The notes: generated from the sequence alone by a model not told the origin. DNA of 64,000 nt from Hyphomicrobiales bacterium (GCA_900470775.1 UCBZ01000040.1:186295-250294), one strand, 5' to 3'; shown: positions 46,118 through 56,505, counted from the first letter of the stretch. Numbers and translations are program-made.

Positions 46118-47286
46118 GCCCGCCCTTCCGCCTCGCCGTCGTGGCGGGCGAGGCCTCGGGCGATGCGCTGGGGCTGCGCTTTCTCGCAAGCCTCCGGGAA
46201 CGGCTCGGAGACCGCGAACTGATCATCACCGGTATCGGCGGCGAGGAGCTGATTGCTGCCGGCATGGTCCCGCTGTTTCCGCAGGCCGATATCGCGGTGA
46301 TGGGCTTCGGCCCCGTGGTCGCGCGCCTGCCGCTGTTGCTGCGCCGCATGGAGGATGCCGCCCGTGGCCTCGTCGCCTTCGCGCCCGACCTGCTGCTGAC
46401 GATTGACGCGCCGGATTTCTGCCTGCGCGTGGCCAAGAAGGTTCGCGCGCGTGCGCCGTCGGTCCCGATCGCTCACTGGGTCTGCCCGAGCGTTTGGGCC
46501 TGGCGCTCCGGCCGGGCGCGCCGGATGGCGCCGCATGTCGATCGCATCCTGGCGCTGCTGCCCTTCGAGCCGGAGGCGCTGGAGCGCCTGCACGGTCCCA
46601 GGACGATCTATGTCGGCCATCCCCTGATCGAGCGCCTGGCAACCCTTCGGCCTGACGAGCGTGAGGCGGCGATCCGGGCCGATGCTACGGCTCCCGTGGT
46701 GTTGATCCTGCCCGGCAGCCGCCGTTCGGAGATCCGCCACATGATGCCGGTTTTCGGCGAGGCCGTCGCGCGGATCGCCGCTGCCAATCCGGCCGCGCGC
46801 TTTCTGCTGCCGGCGGTCCCGCATCTGCGCGACGAGATCGCGCAGGCGGCCGCGGCCTGGGCTGTCCAGCCGGAGATCGTTGTCGGCGAGGCCGAAAAGC
46901 TCGCCGCCTTCCGCGTCGCCCGGGCCGCGTTGGCGGCGTCAGGCACGGTGACGCTCGAACTTGCGCTGGCGCAGGTGCCGACGGTCGCGGCTTATCGCGG
47001 CGCCGGGTGGGAGGCCGCCATTGCGCGGCGCCTGATCAAGCTGCCGAGCGTGATCCTGCCCAATCTGATCCTGGGCCGCAGCGTTGTGCCGGAGTTCATC
47101 CAGGACGATGCGACCCCCGAAGCGCTGAGCCGGCATGTTCTCGCGGCCCTGGCGGATGGCCCGGAGCGCCAGCGGCAGCTCGACGGTTTCGCCGAGGTCG
47201 AAACCATCATGAAATCGGCCGGGGCGAGCCCGGCTGCCAACGCGGTCGAGGCCGCGCTGGCGCTGGTCCAGGTCAGGCCGGTCTAG
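46114..47286 (+). CDS. lpxB: Lipid-A-disaccharide synthase
   Basis: Family GT19 glycosyltransferase joining lipid X and UDP-2,3-diacylglucosamine. The 390-residue product begins LAVVAGEASGDALGLRFL and has HWVCPSVWAWRSGRARRM and the nucleotide-binding LILPGSRRSEIRHMMPV. GTG start at 46114 overlaps lpxI by four bases. Last gene of the long plus-strand run from pyrH; it converges on the second Bug gene across 25 bases. Confidence 0.97.
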   Translation: MSPPFRLAVVAGEASGDALGLRFLASLRERLGDRELIITGIGGEELIAAGMVPLFPQADIAVMGFGPVVARLPLLLRRMEDAARGLVAFAPDLLLTIDAPDFCLRVAKKVRARAPSVPIAHWVCPSVWAWRSGRARRMAPHVDRILALLPFEPEALERLHGPRTIYVGHPLIERLATLRPDEREAAIRADATAPVVLILPGSRRSEIRHMMPVFGEAVARIAAANPAARFLLPAVPHLRDEIAQAAAAWAVQPEIVVGEAEKLAAFRVARAALAASGTVTLELALAQVPTVAAYRGAGWEAAIARRLIKLPSVILPNLILGRSVVPEFIQDDATPEALSRHVLAALADGPERQRQLDGFAEVETIMKSAGASPAANAVEAALALVQVRPV

Positions 47287-47308
47287 CCTGTTGGCTTGAA
47301 AGCAGGCT
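47285..47308. terminator. Weak inverted repeat between convergent lpxB and Bug genes
   Basis: AGCCTG (47285-47290) and CAGGCT (47303-47308) can pair over a 12-base loop in the 25-base convergent gap. There is no strong T-run on either side, so it may serve both genes as a weak terminator. Confidence 0.35.
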
Positions 47309-47311
47309 GGC

Positions 47312-48301
47312 TTACTCCAGCGCGGCGCCGGAAGCCTTGGCGATCGGGAACCACTTTGCCACTTCGATCTTGACGTGCTCGCCGAGCGCTTCCGGCGTCG
47401 AGCCGACAATCACTGCGCTGACGTCTTCGAGGCGCTTCTTCACGCCCTCGTCCTTGAGCGCGTCGTTGGCCGCCTTGTTGAGCCTGGCGACGATGTCCGC
47501 TGGCATCTTGGCCGGTCCGAACAGCGCGTTCCAGGTATAGGTCTCGTAGCCGGCAAGGCCGCCCTCGGCGATCGTCGGCAGCTCCGGGAAGGACGAGACG
47601 CGCTCCTTCGTGGTGACGCCGATGGCGCGCAGCTGGCCGCCGCGAATGAACTGCGCGGACGAGGGCAGGTTGTCGAACATGATTGGCACTGCGCCGGCGA
47701 CGACGTCGTTCAGGGCCGGACCGGCGCCGCGATAGGGCACATGGTTCATGCTGACGCCGCCGATCGACTTGAACAGCTCGCCCGAGAGATGCAGCGGCGT
47801 GCCGACGCCCGACGAGGCGTATGAGTATTTGCCGGGATCGGCCTTCAGCACCGCGATGACCTCCTGAACCGTCTTGGCCGGGAAGCTCGGATGCACCACC
47901 ATGACGTTGGGCACGAGCGCCAGCAGCGAGATCGGCGTGAAGTCCTTGACCGGATCGAAGGTCACGGTCTTGAGGATCGCCGGATTCAGCGCATGGGTCG
48001 AAATCGTGCCCATCAGGATGGTGTAGCCGTCGGGCGTGGCCCGGGCCACCGCGGTCGAGCCGACATTGCCGCCGGCGCCGGCGCGGTTCTCGATCACGAT
48101 CGACTGGCCGAGCAGCTCGGTCATCTTCTGGCCGACGAGGCGGGCCACGATGTCGGTCGAGCCGCCAGCGGCGAACGGAACGATCAGGTTGATCGGTCGG
48201 GTCGGGAAGGGGACCTGGGCCGACGCTTGTCCCCCCGCCAGGGTCAGGGCCGATGCGCCCGTCAGAAAGCCGCGTCGGTTGAGATCATGGGACTGGGACA
48301 T
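47312..48301 (-). CDS. Tripartite tricarboxylate transporter substrate-binding protein (Bug family), Tat-type leader
   Basis: A 329-residue periplasmic binding protein. The leader HDLNRRGFLTGASALTLAGG has a twin-arginine pair before the hydrophobic stretch, suggesting Tat export; the mature part has PTRPINLIVPFAAGGSTDIV and the later LPTIAEGGLAGYETYTWNA. GGAGG is 8 bases before the ATG at 48301. It shares the fold but only moderate similarity with the Bug protein at 6099-7082. No membrane partner is nearby. It lies between lpxB and gltA, which are often neighbours, so it looks inserted. Ligand unknown. Confidence 0.9.
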   Translation of the reverse strand: MSQSHDLNRRGFLTGASALTLAGGQASAQVPFPTRPINLIVPFAAGGSTDIVARLVGQKMTELLGQSIVIENRAGAGGNVGSTAVARATPDGYTILMGTISTHALNPAILKTVTFDPVKDFTPISLLALVPNVMVVHPSFPAKTVQEVIAVLKADPGKYSYASSGVGTPLHLSGELFKSIGGVSMNHVPYRGAGPALNDVVAGAVPIMFDNLPSSAQFIRGGQLRAIGVTTKERVSSFPELPTIAEGGLAGYETYTWNALFGPAKMPADIVARLNKAANDALKDEGVKKRLEDVSAVIVGSTPEALGEHVKIEVAKWFPIAKASGAALE

Positions 48302-48386
48302 GCGTTCATCCTCCAAACTGTTTTCAGGACTGTAGCGGGATCGAACCAAGCGTCACCATCCCACTTCGTATCGATCGCTCCAAACG

Positions 48387-48420
48387 ATCGGGGCGCGACG
48401 GCAAGCCGTCGCGCCCCGAT
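48387..48420 (-). terminator. Strong hairpin downstream of gltA
   Basis: A perfect 16-base inverted repeat with a two-base AA loop (arms 48387-48402 and 48405-48420), beginning ATCGGGGC and ending GCCCCGAT. On the minus strand it lies 25 bases after the gltA stop and is followed by GTTTGG, a weak T-run. It is most likely the gltA terminator and could also block read-through into or from the Bug gene. Confidence 0.75.
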
Positions 48421-48444
48421 ATCCGGAAAATCTGCGGCTGTCGC

Positions 48445-49734
48445 TCAGCGGCGGCCGATCGGATTGTACTCGCGCAGCGGTGCGCCGGTGTAGAGCTGGC
48501 GCGGGCGGCCGATGCGCTGGGACGGATCCTCGATCATCTCCTTCCACTGCGCGATCCAGCCGACGGTGCGCGCCAGCGCGAACAGCGCGGTGAACATCGA
48601 GGTCGGGAAGCCCATCGCCTTCAGGGTGATGCCCGAATAGAAGTCGATGTTCGGATAGAGCTTCTTCTCGATGAAGTAGCTGTCCGAGAGCGCGATGCGC
48701 TCGAGCTCGATCGCCACGTCGAGCAGCGGGTCGTCCTTGATCCCGAGTTCGTTCAGCACCTCATGCGTGGTCTTCTGCATGATCTTGGCGCGCGGATCGT
48801 AGTTCTTGTAGACGCGGTGGCCGAAGCCCATCAGGCGGAAGGGATCGTTCTTGTCCTTCGCCTTGGCGATGTATTTCGGAATGTTCTCGACGGAGCCTAT
48901 CTCCTCGAGCATCTTCAGTGCCGCCTCGTTGGCGCCGCCATGGGCCGGGCCCCAGAGGCAGGCCGCACCGGCCGCGATGCAGGCGAAGGGGTTGGCGCCC
49001 GACGAGCCCGCGAGCCTGACCGTCGAGGTCGAGGCATTCTGCTCATGGTCGGCGTGCAGGATGAAGATCCGGTCGAGCGCGCGCGACAGCACCGGGTTGA
49101 CCTTGTACTCCTCGGCGGGCACCGCGAAGCACATGCGCAGGAAGTTCGAGGTGTAGTCCAGCGAGTTCAGCGGATACACGAAGGGCTGGCCGACCGTGTA
49201 CTTGTAGGCCATCGCCGCCAGCGTCGGCATCTTCGCGATCATGCGCATCGAGGCGACCATGCGCTGATGCGGATCCGAGATGTCGGTCGAGTCGTGGTAG
49301 AACGCCGACATCGCGCCGATCGAGCCGACCATGACCGCCATCGGATGCGCGTCGCGGCGGAAGCCCTGGAAGAAGCGGGCCATCTGCTCGTGCACCATGG
49401 TGTGGCGCGTCACGCGATAGTCGAAATCGGCCTTCTGCGAGGCTGTCGGCAGTTCGCCTTCCAGCAGTAGGTAGCAGGTCTCGAGGAAGTCGCCATGCTC
49501 GGCGAGCTGTTCGATCGGGTAGCCGCGATAGAGCAGGACGCCCTCGTCGCCATCGATATAGGTGATCTGCGACTCGCAGCTCGCCGTCGAGGTGAAGCCC
49601 GGATCATAGGTGAACATGCCCGTCTGGGCGTAGAGCTTGCCGATGTCGATGACGGACGGGCCGATCGAGCCCGTCTTGATCGCCATGTCGACGGTCTTGC
49701 CGTCGACCTGAAGCTGGCTGGTGGTTCCGCTCAT
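48445..49734 (-). CDS. gltA: Citrate synthase
   Basis: Entry enzyme of the TCA cycle, hexameric type found in Gram-negatives. The 429-residue product has [18 protein letters not shown], the active-site [27 protein letters not shown] and a C-terminal [17 protein letters not shown] chose the ATG at 49734 ([14 protein letters not shown]); the 34 codons upstream are open but unconserved. A 278-base gap with A/T-rich patches separates it from gltX and should hold its promoter. It is closed by a strong hairpin. Confidence 0.97.
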   Translation of the reverse strand: MSGTTSQLQVDGKTVDMAIKTGSIGPSVIDIGKLYAQTGMFTYDPGFTSTASCESQITYIDGDEGVLLYRGYPIEQLAEHGDFLETCYLLLEGELPTASQKADFDYRVTRHTMVHEQMARFFQGFRRDAHPMAVMVGSIGAMSAFYHDSTDISDPHQRMVASMRMIAKMPTLAAMAYKYTVGQPFVYPLNSLDYTSNFLRMCFAVPAEEYKVNPVLSRALDRIFILHADHEQNASTSTVRLAGSSGANPFACIAAGAACLWGPAHGGANEAALKMLEEIGSVENIPKYIAKAKDKNDPFRLMGFGHRVYKNYDPRAKIMQKTTHEVLNELGIKDDPLLDVAIELERIALSDSYFIEKKLYPNIDFYSGITLKAMGFPTSMFTALFALARTVGWIAQWKEMIEDPSQRIGRPRQLYTGAPLREYNPIGRR

Positions 49735-49984
49735 CGATACCGATCCTTTCAGGCTCGCTGCTGTCAGTCGCCGTCCCGCTCGATTTCGTCCCGGGTTGTC
49801 CATGGAGACCAGTCCGTCGTCAGACATGCCCGACATGACAGGGGCGTGTCGGGGCTGAGGCGGGCAGGTCGAAGGAGCGGTTCATCCGACTGATTTTCAA
49901 GCAATATTTGTGCCCGATACGGCAGGTGCCGGAGCAGGCCACACGTCGCGTCACTAGACCATTTGCAGAGGCTGTTCAACCGAG

Positions 49985-50009
49985 CTGAAAGACGGTCTGC
50001 AAAGACCGC
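49985..50009 (-). terminator. Probable terminator downstream of gltX
   Basis: Plus-strand CGGTCT (49993-49998) and AGACCG (50003-50008) form a 6-base-pair stem with a four-base loop. Read on the minus strand it directly follows the gltX stop region and is trailed by TCTTTC, a short T-rich tail. A modest intrinsic terminator for gltX. Confidence 0.5.
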
Positions 50010-50012
50010 CGC

Positions 50013-51431
50013 TCATGTCTGGTCGGAGAGCCGTGCCAGGGTCTCCTCGCGCCCGAGCACGGCCATCACGTCGAACAGCCCGGGCGACATGGCCCGGCCT
50101 GTGAGGGCTGCCCGCAGCGGCTGTGCCGCCTGGCCGAGCTTGAGGCCTTGCTCTTCCGCATAGCCGCGCACGGCCGCCTCCAGCGCCGCGACCGACCAGT
50201 CGTTCACGGCGGAAAGCTTCGCCGCCAAGCCGGGCAGGCGCTGCCTGGCCGCATCGTCGAGCAGGGCCGTGGCCTTGGCGTCGAGCTGGAGCGGGCGCGT
50301 CGCATAGAGATAATAGGCGCTGTCGAGCAGTTCGATCAGCGTTTTGGCGCGGTCCTTCAGGCCCGGCATGGCCGCGAGGAAGCGCGCCTCAAGCTCCGGC
50401 GACAGGGTCGCAGGCACGCCGCGCGCCGGCCCGATCTCGGGCAGGATCACCTTCAGCGCCTCAAGCAGGTCGCGATCGTCGGACTGGCGCATGTAGAGCC
50501 CGTTCAGGCTCTCCAGCTTGGCGAAGTCGAAGCGGGCTGCCGAGCGGCCGATCGAGTCCAGGTTGAACAGCTCGATCATCTCCTGCGTCGAGAAGACCTC
50601 CTGGTCGCCATGGCTCCAGCCGAGGCGCAGCAGGTAGTTGCGCAGGGCTGCCGGCAGATAGCCCATGGCGCGATAGGCATCGACGCCGAGCGCGCCATGG
50701 CGCTTCGACAGTTTGGCGCCGTCGGCGCCGTGGATCAGCGGGATGTGCGACATGCTCGGCACGGTCCAGCCCATCGCCTGGTAGATCTGGGTCTGGCGCG
50801 CGGCATTGGTCAGGTGGTCGTCGCCGCGGATGACATGGGTCACGCCCATGTCGTGATCGTCGACCACCACGGCCAGCATATAGGTCGGGTTGCCGTCCGA
50901 GCGCAGCAGCACGAGATCGTCGAGGTTCTCGTTTTGCCAGACGACGCGACCCTGGACCTCGTCTTCGACCACGGTCTCGCCGGTCTGCGGCGCGCGCAGG
51001 CGGATGACCGGCTTGACGCCCTCAGGCGCAGTCGCGGGATCGCGGTCGCGCCAGCGCCCGTCATAGCGCATCGGCTTGCCGGCGGCCTTGGCCTGCTCGC
51101 GCATCTCATCCAGTTCGGCCGGCGTCGCATAGCAGCGATAGGCGTTGCCGCTGGCGAGCATCTGCTCGGCGACCTCGCGATGCCGCGCCGCGCGCTGGAA
51201 TTGGTAGACGGTGTCGCCATCCCAATCGAGACCGAGCCATTTCAGCCCGTCGAGGATCGCGGTGATCGCCGCATCGGTCGAGCGTTCGCGGTCGGTGTCC
51301 TCGATGCGCAGCAGCATCTTGCCGCCATGCCGGCGGGCATAGAGCCAGTTGAACAGCGCCGTGCGCCCGCCGCCGATATGCAGGAAGCCGGTGGGCGAGG
51401 GCGCAAAGCGGGTGACGACGGCATCGCTCAT
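50013..51431 (-). CDS. gltX: Glutamyl-tRNA synthetase
   Basis: Class I synthetase charging tRNA-Glu. The 472-residue protein has the HIGH-type motif [20 protein letters not shown] and the KMSKS-type KLSKRHGA, with [10 protein letters not shown] between. The ATG at 51431 starts [15 protein letters not shown]; the longer frame (48 codons) is unconserved. Alphaproteobacteria often carry two gltX paralogues, one of which mischarges tRNA-Gln; only one is in this window, so which it is cannot be told. Divergent from comEC. Confidence 0.96.
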   Translation of the reverse strand: MSDAVVTRFAPSPTGFLHIGGGRTALFNWLYARRHGGKMLLRIEDTDRERSTDAAITAILDGLKWLGLDWDGDTVYQFQRAARHREVAEQMLASGNAYRCYATPAELDEMREQAKAAGKPMRYDGRWRDRDPATAPEGVKPVIRLRAPQTGETVVEDEVQGRVVWQNENLDDLVLLRSDGNPTYMLAVVVDDHDMGVTHVIRGDDHLTNAARQTQIYQAMGWTVPSMSHIPLIHGADGAKLSKRHGALGVDAYRAMGYLPAALRNYLLRLGWSHGDQEVFSTQEMIELFNLDSIGRSAARFDFAKLESLNGLYMRQSDDRDLLEALKVILPEIGPARGVPATLSPELEARFLAAMPGLKDRAKTLIELLDSAYYLYATRPLQLDAKATALLDDAARQRLPGLAAKLSAVNDWSVAALEAAVRGYAEEQGLKLGQAAQPLRAALTGRAMSPGLFDVMAVLGREETLARLSDQT

Positions 51432-51659
51432 GAAGACAAGCTCCGGCTGGGCAAAGAAGGAGGGCCCAGCGATCGAAAAAACACGGCCAAACGGGGAGAA
51501 AACGAACGCAGGTGATCCCGACGCAGGATCGCGCCGGGCGTATGATGACAACCGGCGCCGCCCCTGTAACATGCTCCGGCCGCCTGCGTTAAGCGCAACA
51601 TCGCAGCTGGCAAAATCGCAAGCGGCAGGATCGTATTGGCATAAGGCGGGGAGCGGCCG

Positions 51660-53930
51660 ATGCAGCCGGCGCCGGGGCAGGGGCGTTCAGCGGGACCGCG
51701 CGGTGCGCGGGTCGGCGTGCTGTCGCTGCGCCCGCCGGCCTTCTTGCTCGGCGGACCCGGCCTTCATCTGACGCTGTCCGCATGGCGGGATGGTCTTGTC
51801 GCCGCGTTGTCGCACGAGGCCGAGCGCCGCCGGCTCTTCCTCTGGCTGCCGGTGATGATGGGAGCGGGCATCCTGCTCTACTTCGCCGCCGACCGCGAGC
51901 CGGCGCTCTGGGCGCCCGTCGCCGGCTTCGTGGCAGCCTGCGCCGGGGCGCTCGTGCTGAGGCAGCGCCGTCTCGCGCCGCTCATCTGCCTCGGCTGTGC
52001 CGCCGCCTTCGCAGGCTTTGCCGCGGCGGCCTGGCGAACCGCGACGGTTGCCGCGCCGACGCTGGATCGTCCGCGCATCGGCCAGGTCACGGGTTTCGTG
52101 GAATCGGTCGAGGCGCGCGATGCCGGCGCCCGCCTGGTCATCCTGGTGACCGGGCTGGCGGGCGTGGAGCCCGAGCGCTGGCCCAGGCGCGTGCGCGTCA
52201 ATGTCCGCGCCGGCACGGTCTCGCCGGGCGATCATATCGCGGCCGTGGCGCGCCTGCTGCCGCCGCCGGGTCCGGCGCGGCCGGGCGGCTATGATTTCGG
52301 CCGCGACGCCTTCTTTCGCGGGCTTGGCGCCGTTGGCAGCATTCCTGGCAAGATCAGTCTGACGCCGGCGCCACGTCCACCGCCGACCGAACTGACGCTG
52401 GCGGCGACGATCGACCGCGCGCGCAACGCCCTGACCCGCCGTATCGCGGAGATCGGCGGCGGCCAGGCCGGCGCCATGGCGGCCGCCCTCGTCACCGGCA
52501 AGCGCGGCCTGATCACCGAGACCACCAATACCGATCTGCGCGCGGCCGGCATCTACCACATCGTTTCGATCTCGGGCCTGCATATGGTGCTGGCCGCTGG
52601 CACGATCTTCTGGCTGGTGCGGGCGCTGCTCGCTGTGTCGCAGACGCTGGCGCTGCGATGGCCGGTCAAGAAGTTCGCCGCCGTCGCGGCCATGATCGGC
52701 GCGATCGGCTACTGCGTCTTCTCCGGCGCCGAGGTCGCGACCGTGCGCTCGCTGATCATGACGCTCGTCATGCTCGGCGCGATCCTGGTCGACCGTCCGG
52801 CGCTGAGCATGCGCAATCTCGCGCTCGCGGCGATGATCGTGCTGCTGCGCGAACCCGAAGCCCTGCTCGGCCCGAGCTTCCAGATGTCCTTCGGCGCGGT
52901 CGCGGCCCTGATCGCCTTTGCAGAGCGCTGGGAGAGCCGCGGCCGCCCTCAGCCGCCCTCTGTCCTGCCCTGGCCAATCCGGCCGCTCTGGATCGCGGCG
53001 ACCGGCATCGTGATCACGACGCTGCTGGCGACGGCCGCGACCGCGCCCTTCGGCGCCTATCACTTCCAGACCTTCAATCCCTTCGGCCTGCTCGGCAACG
53101 CGCTGGCGCTGCCTTTCGTGTCTCTCTGCGTCATGCCGGCGGCGGTCTTCGGCGTGCTGGTCTATCCCTTCGGGCTCGATGCACCGGCCTGGTGGCTGAT
53201 GGGCTTTGCCTCGGACGTCGTGCTGAAGCTGGCGCATTGGGTCGCGACCATCGACCATTCGACGCTCGTCATCGCCGCTTTCGGGCCAGCGGCTCTGGCT
53301 TGCTTCGCCGCATCGCTGCTCTGGATCACGCTCTGGACGACGAAGCTGCGCCTGCTCGCCATCCTGCCGCTGATTGGAGGCGTCGCCGTCGCGGCCAAGC
53401 CCGAACGGCCCGATATCCTGATCGAGCGCGACGGCTCCGGCATCGCCGTGCGCGGCAAGGACGATCTCCTGATCCTGGCCGGCAAGCCGAGCCGCTTCGT
53501 CCTGCAGCAATGGCTGACCGCCGATGGCGACGGCCGCAATCCCGACGACTTCGCCTTGCGCCAGGGCGCGGCCTGCGATGCGCTCGGCTGCGTGATCGCG
53601 ACGAAGGATGGTCGCAGCATCGCCTATGCCCGCGACCGGCTCGCTATCATCGAGGATTGCCGGCGCGCCGACCTCGTCGTCACACCAATCCCCTGGACCG
53701 CGCCCTGCGCCGCGAAACTCGTCGACCGCACGGCCTTGAACCGTGATGGCGCGACCGCGCTGGTGCGCCGGCTCGGCGGCTGGCGCAGCCACGCTTCCGA
53801 GCAGGGCGGCGACCGTCCCTGGAGCCGCAAGGCCGAGACCCCGCCGTCAGCGCAGGCACGGCAGACCGCACCGGCAGCGCAAGCCGCAGCGCCGCCCGTG
53901 GACGACGCCGAGCCCGAGCGGCTTCCGTAA
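51660..53930 (+). CDS. comEC: ComEC/Rec2 family DNA-uptake membrane protein
   Basis: Predicted inner-membrane channel for transformation. The 756-residue protein has two N-terminal membrane segments, a DUF4131-type domain (about 60-250), and the Competence domain (about 265-540) with [19 protein letters not shown] and [17 protein letters not shown], followed by about eight membrane segments. The C-terminal soluble part (about 560-756) is related in position to the metallo-beta-lactamase domain of long ComEC proteins, but I see no HxHxDH motif. A Pro/Ala-rich tail ends it. Start could be internal; its stop is 10 bases from the convergent lexA. Confidence 0.9.
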   Translation: MQPAPGQGRSAGPRGARVGVLSLRPPAFLLGGPGLHLTLSAWRDGLVAALSHEAERRRLFLWLPVMMGAGILLYFAADREPALWAPVAGFVAACAGALVLRQRRLAPLICLGCAAAFAGFAAAAWRTATVAAPTLDRPRIGQVTGFVESVEARDAGARLVILVTGLAGVEPERWPRRVRVNVRAGTVSPGDHIAAVARLLPPPGPARPGGYDFGRDAFFRGLGAVGSIPGKISLTPAPRPPPTELTLAATIDRARNALTRRIAEIGGGQAGAMAAALVTGKRGLITETTNTDLRAAGIYHIVSISGLHMVLAAGTIFWLVRALLAVSQTLALRWPVKKFAAVAAMIGAIGYCVFSGAEVATVRSLIMTLVMLGAILVDRPALSMRNLALAAMIVLLREPEALLGPSFQMSFGAVAALIAFAERWESRGRPQPPSVLPWPIRPLWIAATGIVITTLLATAATAPFGAYHFQTFNPFGLLGNALALPFVSLCVMPAAVFGVLVYPFGLDAPAWWLMGFASDVVLKLAHWVATIDHSTLVIAAFGPAALACFAASLLWITLWTTKLRLLAILPLIGGVAVAAKPERPDILIERDGSGIAVRGKDDLLILAGKPSRFVLQQWLTADGDGRNPDDFALRQGAACDALGCVIATKDGRSIAYARDRLAIIEDCRRADLVVTPIPWTAPCAAKLVDRTALNRDGATALVRRLGGWRSHASEQGGDRPWSRKAETPPSAQARQTAPAAQAAAPPVDDAEPERLP

Positions 53931-53940
53931 GGCCGCGGCT

Positions 53941-54684
53941 TCAGTAGCGCCGCATCAGATTGACCAGCCGGCCCTGGATCTTGACCCGGTCCGGGCCGAG
54001 CACGCGCGTTTCATAGGCCGGATTGGCGGCTTCGAGCGCGATCGAGGAGCCGCGCTTGCGCAGCCGCTTCAGCGTTGCTTCCTCGTCGTCGATCAGGGCG
54101 ACGATGATGTCGCCGGTATTGGCGCTGTCCTGGCGCCGGATCACCACCGTGTCGCCGTCGAGGATGCCGGCATCGACCATGGAATCGCCGCGAACCTCGA
54201 GCGCGTAATGCTCGCCCGTGCCCAGCATGTCGGCCGGCAGGGCGACGCTATGGCTGCGGCTCTGGATCGCGGAGATCGGCGTGCCGGCCGCGATGCGACC
54301 CATCACCGGGATCGAGATGGTTCCCCGCGCATCCTCGGGCACGGTCTCGACCGGCCTGACCTTGCCGAGACCGCCATCCCTGCCCATTCCGCCATCCTTG
54401 CCGAGTCCGCCCTGGACGATCGACGGATTGAAACGGCCGCGTGCGGCTGGCTGGCCGCCGGCACCGACGCCCTCGGGCAGCTTGATGATCTCGAGCGCCC
54501 GGGCCCGGTTCGGCAGGCGGCGGATGAAGCCGCGCTCCTCCAGGGCCATGATCAGGCGGTGGATGCCGGATTTGGACTTCAGATCGAGCGCGTCCTTCAT
54601 CTCGTCGAAGGAGGGCGGCACGCCGCTTTCGCGCAGGCGTTCCTGGATGAAGCGAAGCAGTTCGAACTGTTTGCGTGTCAGCAT
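53941..54684 (-). CDS. lexA: LexA repressor
   Basis: SOS repressor that cleaves itself when RecA filaments form. The 247-residue product has the winged-helix DNA-binding domain ([36 protein letters not shown]), a long linker with three GG-[LM]-G-[KR]-[DV] units (92-109), the Ala133-Gly134 cleavage site (RIAAGTPIS), and the Ser168-Lys206 dyad ([14 protein letters not shown]). An alphaproteobacterial SOS box lies 69 bases upstream, so it is self-regulated. Confidence 0.97.
   Translation of the reverse strand: MLTRKQFELLRFIQERLRESGVPPSFDEMKDALDLKSKSGIHRLIMALEERGFIRRLPNRARALEIIKLPEGVGAGGQPAARGRFNPSIVQGGLGKDGGMGRDGGLGKVRPVETVPEDARGTISIPVMGRIAAGTPISAIQSRSHSVALPADMLGTGEHYALEVRGDSMVDAGILDGDTVVIRRQDSANTGDIIVALIDDEEATLKRLRKRGSSIALEAANPAYETRVLGPDRVKIQGRLVNLMRRY
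54358..54411 (-). repeat. Three 18-bp repeats in the lexA linker
   Basis: Three in-frame 18-base units encode [12 protein letters not shown] and GGLGKV (LexA residues 92-109). The units differ by a few bases. They lengthen the flexible linker between the DNA-binding and cleavage domains. Confidence 0.75.
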
Positions 54685-54752
54685 GGTCCCCGCCGGCGCG
54701 ATGATGATTGAATCTGGGTTCGGATTCGAAACAAATCACGAACACCATACCC

Positions 54753-54767
54753 GTTCGTGTTGTGTTC
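54753..54767 (-). promoter_or_regulatory. SOS box (LexA operator)
   Basis: GTTC-GTGTTGT-GTTC matches the alphaproteobacterial LexA site GTTC-N7-GTTC exactly. It lies in the 112-base moeA-lexA gap, 69 bases upstream of the lexA start, where it would give lexA autoregulation. The orientation is such that the direct repeat reads on the plus strand. Confidence 0.85.
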
Positions 54768-54796
54768 TGCAAGCAAAACGCGTGCGGGACCACCGT

Positions 54797-56008
54797 TCAG
54801 CGCAGCCTGATGATGCGGCAGGGATCGCCTTTCCTGGCCGGCGCAGCGAAGGCGGGGCGGATTGCCAGCGCCTGCGCGCGTGCCAGCAGGCCGAGCATCG
54901 AGGAATCCTGCCGGTCGAACGGCGTCGCTTCCCAGCCGGCTTGAGTCAAAGCGAGGTCGGAGCGCAGGTAATCCTCGCGCTCGTCATTGGCCGGCATGTC
55001 GCGGCCGAGGATGCCGGGTTCGCTGCGATCGCGCTCGGGTGCGGCCATGCCCAGCAGCGCCTCGATCAGCGGCACGACGAAGAGATGGCCACAGACGATC
55101 GAGGAGACCGGGTTGCCGGGCAGGCCGACCGCGACCATCTCGCCAAGCCGGCCGGTCATCATCGGCTTGCCCGGGCGCATCGCGATCTTCCAGAAGCCGA
55201 GGGCCATGCCGCCCCGCGTCAGCGCCTCCTGCACGAGGTCGTGCGCGCCGACCGAGGCGCCGCCCAGCGTGATCAGCACATCGGCGCCGGCCGACCGGGC
55301 GCGCTCGATCCGGGCCGCAAGGTCGGGGTGGTTGTCGCGTGCGATGCCGAGATCAAGCGCGGTCGCGCCGGCCTGCTCGACCAGCGCAGCCAGCGAAAAG
55401 CTGTTCGAGGCGACGATCTGGTCGGGTCCGACGATTTCTCCGGGCGAGACGAGTTCGTCGCCGGTGGCGAGGATCGCGACCAGCGGCTTAGCGCGCACCG
55501 GCAGGGTCGGGTGCCCGGCTGCCGCAGCGAGGCCCAACGCGGCGCTGTCGAGCCGGCGCCCGGCTTTGAGCAATATATCGCCTGTGGTGAAATCAAGCCC
55601 GGCCGCCCGGACGAACTTGCCCTTGGCCGCGCCTTCGCGAACCCGGATCGTGTCGGTGCCGACGCCGTCGGCATTCTCCTGGATCAGGATCGTGTCGGCA
55701 CCTTCTGGGATCGGCGCGCCGGTGAAGATGCGCACGGCCTCGCCGGCCGCAAGTGAGCCCGCAAAGGAGCGACCGGCAGCGGATTCGCCGATGACGCGCA
55801 AGGTACTGCCCAGCGCCAGATCGTCCGCCCGCACGGCATAGCCATCCATCGCCGAATTGGCGAAGGGCGGTTGCGTCCGCAGCGCGACAACGTCCGCGGC
55901 CAGCACGCGCCAGGCGCATTGCACCAGCGGCAGGGTCTCGGCCGGGGTCGCTGCCGGCACGCTGTCGAGCAGCGCCTTCAGCGCGACCGGGACCGGGGTC
56001 AGGGCCAT
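54797..56008 (-). CDS. moeA: Molybdopterin molybdenumtransferase
   Basis: Inserts molybdate into adenylylated molybdopterin, the last general step of molybdenum cofactor synthesis. The 403-residue product has AQPPFANSAMDGYAV-type start (RTQPPFANSAMDGYAVRADD), GAPIPEGADTILIQE, the MoaB-like core ATGDELVSPGE and LGGASVGAHDLVQ, and VGLPGNPVSS. It shares one base with the moaC stop (56008), part of the trpGDC-moaC-moeA-lexA series. Confidence 0.96.
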   Translation of the reverse strand: MALTPVPVALKALLDSVPAATPAETLPLVQCAWRVLAADVVALRTQPPFANSAMDGYAVRADDLALGSTLRVIGESAAGRSFAGSLAAGEAVRIFTGAPIPEGADTILIQENADGVGTDTIRVREGAAKGKFVRAAGLDFTTGDILLKAGRRLDSAALGLAAAAGHPTLPVRAKPLVAILATGDELVSPGEIVGPDQIVASNSFSLAALVEQAGATALDLGIARDNHPDLAARIERARSAGADVLITLGGASVGAHDLVQEALTRGGMALGFWKIAMRPGKPMMTGRLGEMVAVGLPGNPVSSIVCGHLFVVPLIEALLGMAAPERDRSEPGILGRDMPANDEREDYLRSDLALTQAGWEATPFDRQDSSMLGLLARAQALAIRPAFAAPARKGDPCRIIRLR

Positions 56009-56505
56009 CAGACGCTCTCAGCCTCGGCGCCGCCGGCCTCGAAGGTGCCGGATTTGCCGCCGGATTTGTGCAGGAGCCGGATGCCCTCGATCCGCATGGC
56101 GCGGTCTGCCGCCTTGACCATGTCGTAGACCGTCAGGCAGGCGACGCTGACGGCGGTCAGCGCCTCCATCTCGACGCCGGTCTGGCCCTTCATCCTGACC
56201 TCGGCGCGCACGCGCACGCCGGGCAGGGCTTCGTCGAGTTCGAGATCGACCGTGACCTTGCTGATCAGCAGCGGGTGGCAGAGCGGGATCAACTCATGGG
56301 TGCGCTTGGCCGCCATGATGCCGGCAAGGCGCGCGGTGCCGAGCACATCGCCCTTCTTGGCGTCGCCGTCGCGCACGATCGCCAGCGTCTGGGGCTGCAT
56401 CACGACACAACCCTCGGCGATCGCCATGCGCGAGGTCTCGGCCTTGTCGCCGACATCGACCATATGCGCCTGGCCGCGCGCATCGAGATGGCTGAGCTGG
56501 CTCAC
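56008..56505 (-). CDS. moaC: Cyclic pyranopterin monophosphate synthase accessory protein
   Basis: MoaC, which with MoaA turns GTP into cyclic pyranopterin monophosphate. The 165-residue product has [20 protein letters not shown] and the signature [20 protein letters not shown] with [12 protein letters not shown]. It overlaps trpC by four bases (ATGA, 56502-56505) and moeA by one, so cofactor synthesis is coupled to tryptophan synthesis in one message, a common Rhizobiales layout. Confidence 0.97.
   Translation of the reverse strand: MSQLSHLDARGQAHMVDVGDKAETSRMAIAEGCVVMQPQTLAIVRDGDAKKGDVLGTARLAGIMAAKRTHELIPLCHPLLISKVTVDLELDEALPGVRVRAEVRMKGQTGVEMEALTAVSVACLTVYDMVKAADRAMRIEGIRLLHKSGGKSGTFEAGGAEAESV

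Noticed and set aside
51687-53792. 701-codon ORF antisense to comEC
   Set aside because: Shadow of comEC; full of Gln/Arg/Asp runs, with no start context or similarity.
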